A stretch of 9,035 bases of DNA, taken from contig JARBUP010000101.1 in assembly GCA_029239575.1 (NCBI GenBank), positions 1-9,035 of the forward strand, given 5' to 3'. Below are positions 6,733 through 9,035 of this stretch, one piece after another (the first letter of the stretch is position 1; each line of letters begins with the position of its first letter). The position numbers were made by a program, and so were the translations under genes. This stretch comes from Bacillota bacterium (GTDB lineage Bacteria > Bacillota > Clostridia > Tissierellales > Sedimentibacteraceae). The notes beneath the pieces are model-generated. The model was not told the origin of the DNA and made no database searches. It saw only the letters and a program-made list of their open reading frames with translations.

Positions 6733-6760
6733 TGCATTAATATTTAATTTAGACATGTTT

Positions 6761-6789
6761 ATTATATATTAAATAAAATTGTAAGGCAA
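6761..6789 (-). promoter_or_regulatory. Promoter of the riboswitch and permease transcript
   Basis: On the minus strand TTGCCT (6789-6784) is followed after 17 nt by a perfect TATAAT (6766-6761). The start point would be near 6754, about 20 nt upstream of the aptamer P1 strand, as expected for a riboswitch leader. Confidence 0.7.
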
Positions 6790-6966
6790 TAACTAATTTT
6801 TAGTATTTTTAAAAAATAAAGTATATTAAAATATTTAAATTAAAAATCCTTTTAAACAGCTTTAAATTTTACACTAACAAATAATTTATTGTGTATGCGA
6901 TTTAAAAACATTAGTATTAGCATAGCTTCCATATTTTTTCAATTTAGTATATAAAAATCATATATT

Positions 6967-6995
6967 TTGTTATAAATTACTGGTAAAATTAAAAT
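6967..6995 (+). promoter_or_regulatory. Possible ilvD promoter
   Basis: TTGTTA (6967-6972), a 17-nt spacer and TAAAAT (6990-6995) form a plausible sigma-A promoter about 70 nt before the ilvD start codon. The surrounding sequence is so AT-rich that other placements, such as TAAAAT at 7004-7009, remain possible. I saw no T-box motif (TGGTACCGCG-type) or leader peptide in the 280 nt between the divergent permease promoter and ilvD. Confidence 0.4.
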
Positions 6996-7072
6996 AGATA
7001 TGATAAAATAATTATTAATATAAACATACAAAATAATGAAAAATTTAAATATATATAAAAGGAAGGTACATT

Positions 7073-8734
7073 ATGAGAAGTGATGCAGTAACTAAAGGCG
7101 TACAACAAGCACCTCATCGTTCATTGTTCAACGCATTGGGATATACTAAAGAAGAATTGGACAGACCTTTAATAGGTATTGTTAGTTCATATAATGAAAT
7201 TGTTCCAGGACATATGAACTTAGATAAAATTGTAGAAGCAGTAAAATTGGGAGTTGCAATGGCTGGTGGAACACCAGTAGTATTCCCAGCAATAGCAGTA
7301 TGTGATGGTATATCAATGGGACATGTTGGTATGAAATATTCTTTGGCAACAAGAGAATTAATAGCTGATTCAACAGAAGCTATGGCTATGGCTCATGCAT
7401 TTGATGGATTGGTAATGGTACCAAACTGTGATAAAAATGTTCCAGGATTATTAATGGCAGCTGCAAGAGTTAATATCCCAACTATATTCGTAAGCGGTGG
7501 ACCAATGCTTGCAGGTAAAGTTGATGGTAAAAAAACTTCCCTTTCAACTATGTTTGAAGCAGTAGGAGCATATCATGCAGGCAATATGTCTATTGAAGAA
7601 GTAGAAAAATATGAAAATAATGCATGCCCATCATGTGGTTCTTGTTCAGGAATGTTTACAGCTAATTCTATGAACTGTTTAACAGAAGCACTTGGAATGG
7701 GTTTAAAAGGAAATGGTACAATCCCAGCAGTTTATTCAGAAAGAATAAGACTTGCAAAACATGCAGGAATGCAAATCATGGATCTTGTAAAAAAAGATAT
7801 AAAACCAAAAGATATAATGACAGAAGATGCATTCATGAATGCATTAGCAATTGATATGGCTCTTGGATGCTCTACAAACAGTATGCTTCATTTGCCAGCA
7901 ATAGCACATGAAGCAGGATATGACTTAAATCTTGATATAGCTAATGAAATTAGTGCTAAAACACCAAATCTTTGCCACTTAGCTCCTGCAGGAGACACTT
8001 ATATGGAAGATTTATATGAAGCAGGTGGAGTTTATGCAGTTATGAATGAACTTAATAAAAAGGGCTTATTAAAAACTGATTTAATTACTTGTTCAGGAAA
8101 AACAGTTGGTGAAAATATAGAAGGATGTATAAATACAAATCATGATATAATAAGACCAATAGAAAATCCTTACAGCCAAACAGGCGGTATTGCTGTATTA
8201 AAAGGCAATCTTGCACCTGATTCATGCGTTGTTAAACGTTCAGCAGTTGCAGAAGAAATGCTTGTTCATGAAGGACCTGCAAGAGTATTCGACTGTGAAG
8301 ATGATGCAATAGAAGCAATAAATGCAGGAAAAATAGTAGCAGGTGATGTAGTAGTAATTCGTTACGAAGGACCAAAAGGCGGACCTGGTATGAGAGAAAT
8401 GCTAAACCCTACTTCTGCAATAATGGGAAGAGGGCTTGGAGGTTCAGTTGCATTAATAACTGACGGACGTTTCTCAGGAGCTTCAAGAGGAGCAAGTATA
8501 GGTCACGTTTCACCAGAAGCAGCAGTTGGTGGAAATATTGCTTTAGTTGAAGAAGGCGATATTATTAAAATAGATATAAACAAAAACACAATTGATTTTG
8601 TTGTAACAGATGAAGAATTAGCAAGAAGAAAAGAAAATTGGAAGCCAAGAAAACCAAAAATAACAACAGGATATTTAGCAAGATATGCTGCATTAGTTAC
8701 ATCTGGAAACAGAGGAGCTATATTAGAAGTTTAA
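7073..8734 (+). CDS. ilvD: Dihydroxy-acid dehydratase
   Basis: This 553-residue enzyme dehydrates 2,3-dihydroxy-3-methylbutanoate and its methylpentanoate homologue to 2-oxo acids, a common step of valine, leucine and isoleucine synthesis in the cytoplasm. Length is normal for IlvD/Edd proteins. Signature one is CDKNVPG (119-125) and signature two is around ALITDGRFSGASRGAS (about 459-475). Expected metal and cluster residues are visible: D78 in AVCDGISMGH, C119, D120, K121, and C191 in the CPSCGSCSGMF motif (185-195). At 45-47 it has PGH where [2Fe-2S] members carry a cysteine (PCN). It thus resembles the E. coli type, with an oxygen-sensitive [4Fe-4S] cluster; that is inference. GGAAGG lies 7 nt before ATG. 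No other ilv or leu gene is in the window, and a strong terminator follows directly, so it appears monocistronic here. Confidence 0.96.
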   Translation: MRSDAVTKGVQQAPHRSLFNALGYTKEELDRPLIGIVSSYNEIVPGHMNLDKIVEAVKLGVAMAGGTPVVFPAIAVCDGISMGHVGMKYSLATRELIADSTEAMAMAHAFDGLVMVPNCDKNVPGLLMAAARVNIPTIFVSGGPMLAGKVDGKKTSLSTMFEAVGAYHAGNMSIEEVEKYENNACPSCGSCSGMFTANSMNCLTEALGMGLKGNGTIPAVYSERIRLAKHAGMQIMDLVKKDIKPKDIMTEDAFMNALAIDMALGCSTNSMLHLPAIAHEAGYDLNLDIANEISAKTPNLCHLAPAGDTYMEDLYEAGGVYAVMNELNKKGLLKTDLITCSGKTVGENIEGCINTNHDIIRPIENPYSQTGGIAVLKGNLAPDSCVVKRSAVAEEMLVHEGPARVFDCEDDAIEAINAGKIVAGDVVVIRYEGPKGGPGMREMLNPTSAIMGRGLGGSVALITDGRFSGASRGASIGHVSPEAAVGGNIALVEEGDIIKIDINKNTIDFVVTDEELARRKENWKPRKPKITTGYLARYAALVTSGNRGAILEV

Positions 8735-8740
8735 AAAGTA

Positions 8741-8792
8741 AACTATAAAAAAATGGAGCATAGTAAAAACTGTGCTCCATTTTTTTATAGTT
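8741..8792 (+). terminator. Long intrinsic terminator after ilvD
   Basis: A 24-bp stem (8741-8764 with 8769-8792) closes a 4-nt AAAA loop. It contains AATGGAGCATAGT against ACTGTGCTCCATT with one T-G pair. The seven-T tract lies inside the 3' arm, opposite seven A residues on the 5' side, so the hairpin can act in both directions. It begins 6 nt after the ilvD stop. Confidence 0.9.
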
Positions 8793-8794
8793 TT

Positions 8795-8866
8795 GTCATT
8801 CTGAGCGGTAGCGAAGAATCTTATACTTTCAAAGTTTTTAGATTCTTCGCTGCCGCTCAGAATGAC
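8795..8866. repeat. REP-like 72-bp inverted repeat
   Basis: Two 26-nt arms (8795-8820 and 8841-8866) are complementary except at one position, T8809 opposite G8852, which can pair as G-U in RNA. The left arm opens GTCATTCTGAGCGG and ends AGCGAAGAATC, a motif I recognise as a dispersed repeat in many bacterial genomes. The 20-nt centre contains ACTTTCAAAGT, able to form a small inner hairpin. The arms are clearly richer in G and C than the surroundings. It starts only 2 nt after the ilvD terminator. Confidence 0.8.
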
Positions 8867-9035
8867 ATATTTGGGTTATTATAAACAAACTAATTTTTTA
8901 ATGCCTAATTGATGCGATACAGTATGTAATTAAATTATAGTATTTTTCCAGACGTTAGACGTTATTTTGTAGAATTGTACGAAAGAAGAAAAACAGTTTT
9001 GGCGCGATTAGCGAAGCGGTTTAGCCCCATTGTTT
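8867..9035. other. Right-edge intergenic segment
   Basis: No gene is supported. The segment is AT-rich up to about 8945. It then holds a tandem GACGTTA pair (8951-8964) and, from about 8999, a more G+C-rich stretch (GGCGCGATTAGCGAAGCGG) that runs to the edge. The minus strand from 9030 to 8962 reads as a 22-codon frame (MGLNRFANRAKTVFLLSYNS and two more residues) without a visible ribosome site. It may be part of a dispersed repeat or of a feature cut off by the window end. Confidence 0.35.

Noticed and set aside
6795..6815. CodY-box-like sequence between the divergent permease and ilvD promoters
   Set aside because: AATTTTTAGTATTTT has four mismatches to the 15-nt CodY consensus and lies in extremely AT-rich DNA, where such matches occur by chance.
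7182..7373. Minus-strand frame of 63 codons inside ilvD
   Set aside because: It is antisense to the conserved N-terminal part of ilvD and has a leucine-rich shadow translation.

Overview
The window is very AT-rich, carries strong GGAGG-type ribosome binding sites and sigma-A-like promoters, and its genes match families common in low-GC Firmicutes. An anaerobic member of the Clostridia is the most likely source. This rests on composition and gene families only; no 16S rRNA or other phylogenetic marker is present.

Layout from left to right: (1) A plus-strand pair at 96-2113 encodes an ECF-type sigma factor followed by a single-pass membrane protein with a DUF4179-like core, the usual arrangement of a sigma factor and its cognate anti-sigma factor. 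It ends at an intrinsic terminator (2206-2237). (2) A plus-strand SulP-family anion transporter with a C-terminal STAS domain (2430-4064) ends at a terminator shared with the convergent genes to its right. (3) A minus-strand cluster at 4145-4676 holds three tandem paralogous genes of about 50 codons. Each encodes a four-cysteine peptide, C-x4-C-x7-C-x4-C, resembling DUF1540. They share one strong promoter whose -35 box lies inside a perfect 8-bp inverted repeat. This is the least understood part of the window. (4) A minus-strand AzgA/PbuG-type purine permease (5014-6471) is preceded by its promoter, a guanine-class purine riboswitch aptamer and a riboswitch terminator (6600-6789). (5) A divergent plus-strand ilvD, dihydroxy-acid dehydratase (7073-8734), ends at a very long terminator hairpin. 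It is followed by a 72-bp REP-like inverted repeat (8795-8866) and a gene-poor right edge.

The genes look like several independent transcription units, not one pathway. The best-supported regulatory circuit is purine permease control: free guanine or hypoxanthine should bind the aptamer and favour termination before the permease. The sigma/anti-sigma pair probably forms a signalling module with unknown input and regulon. The Cys4 peptide cluster probably responds to a DNA-binding regulator not encoded in this window.
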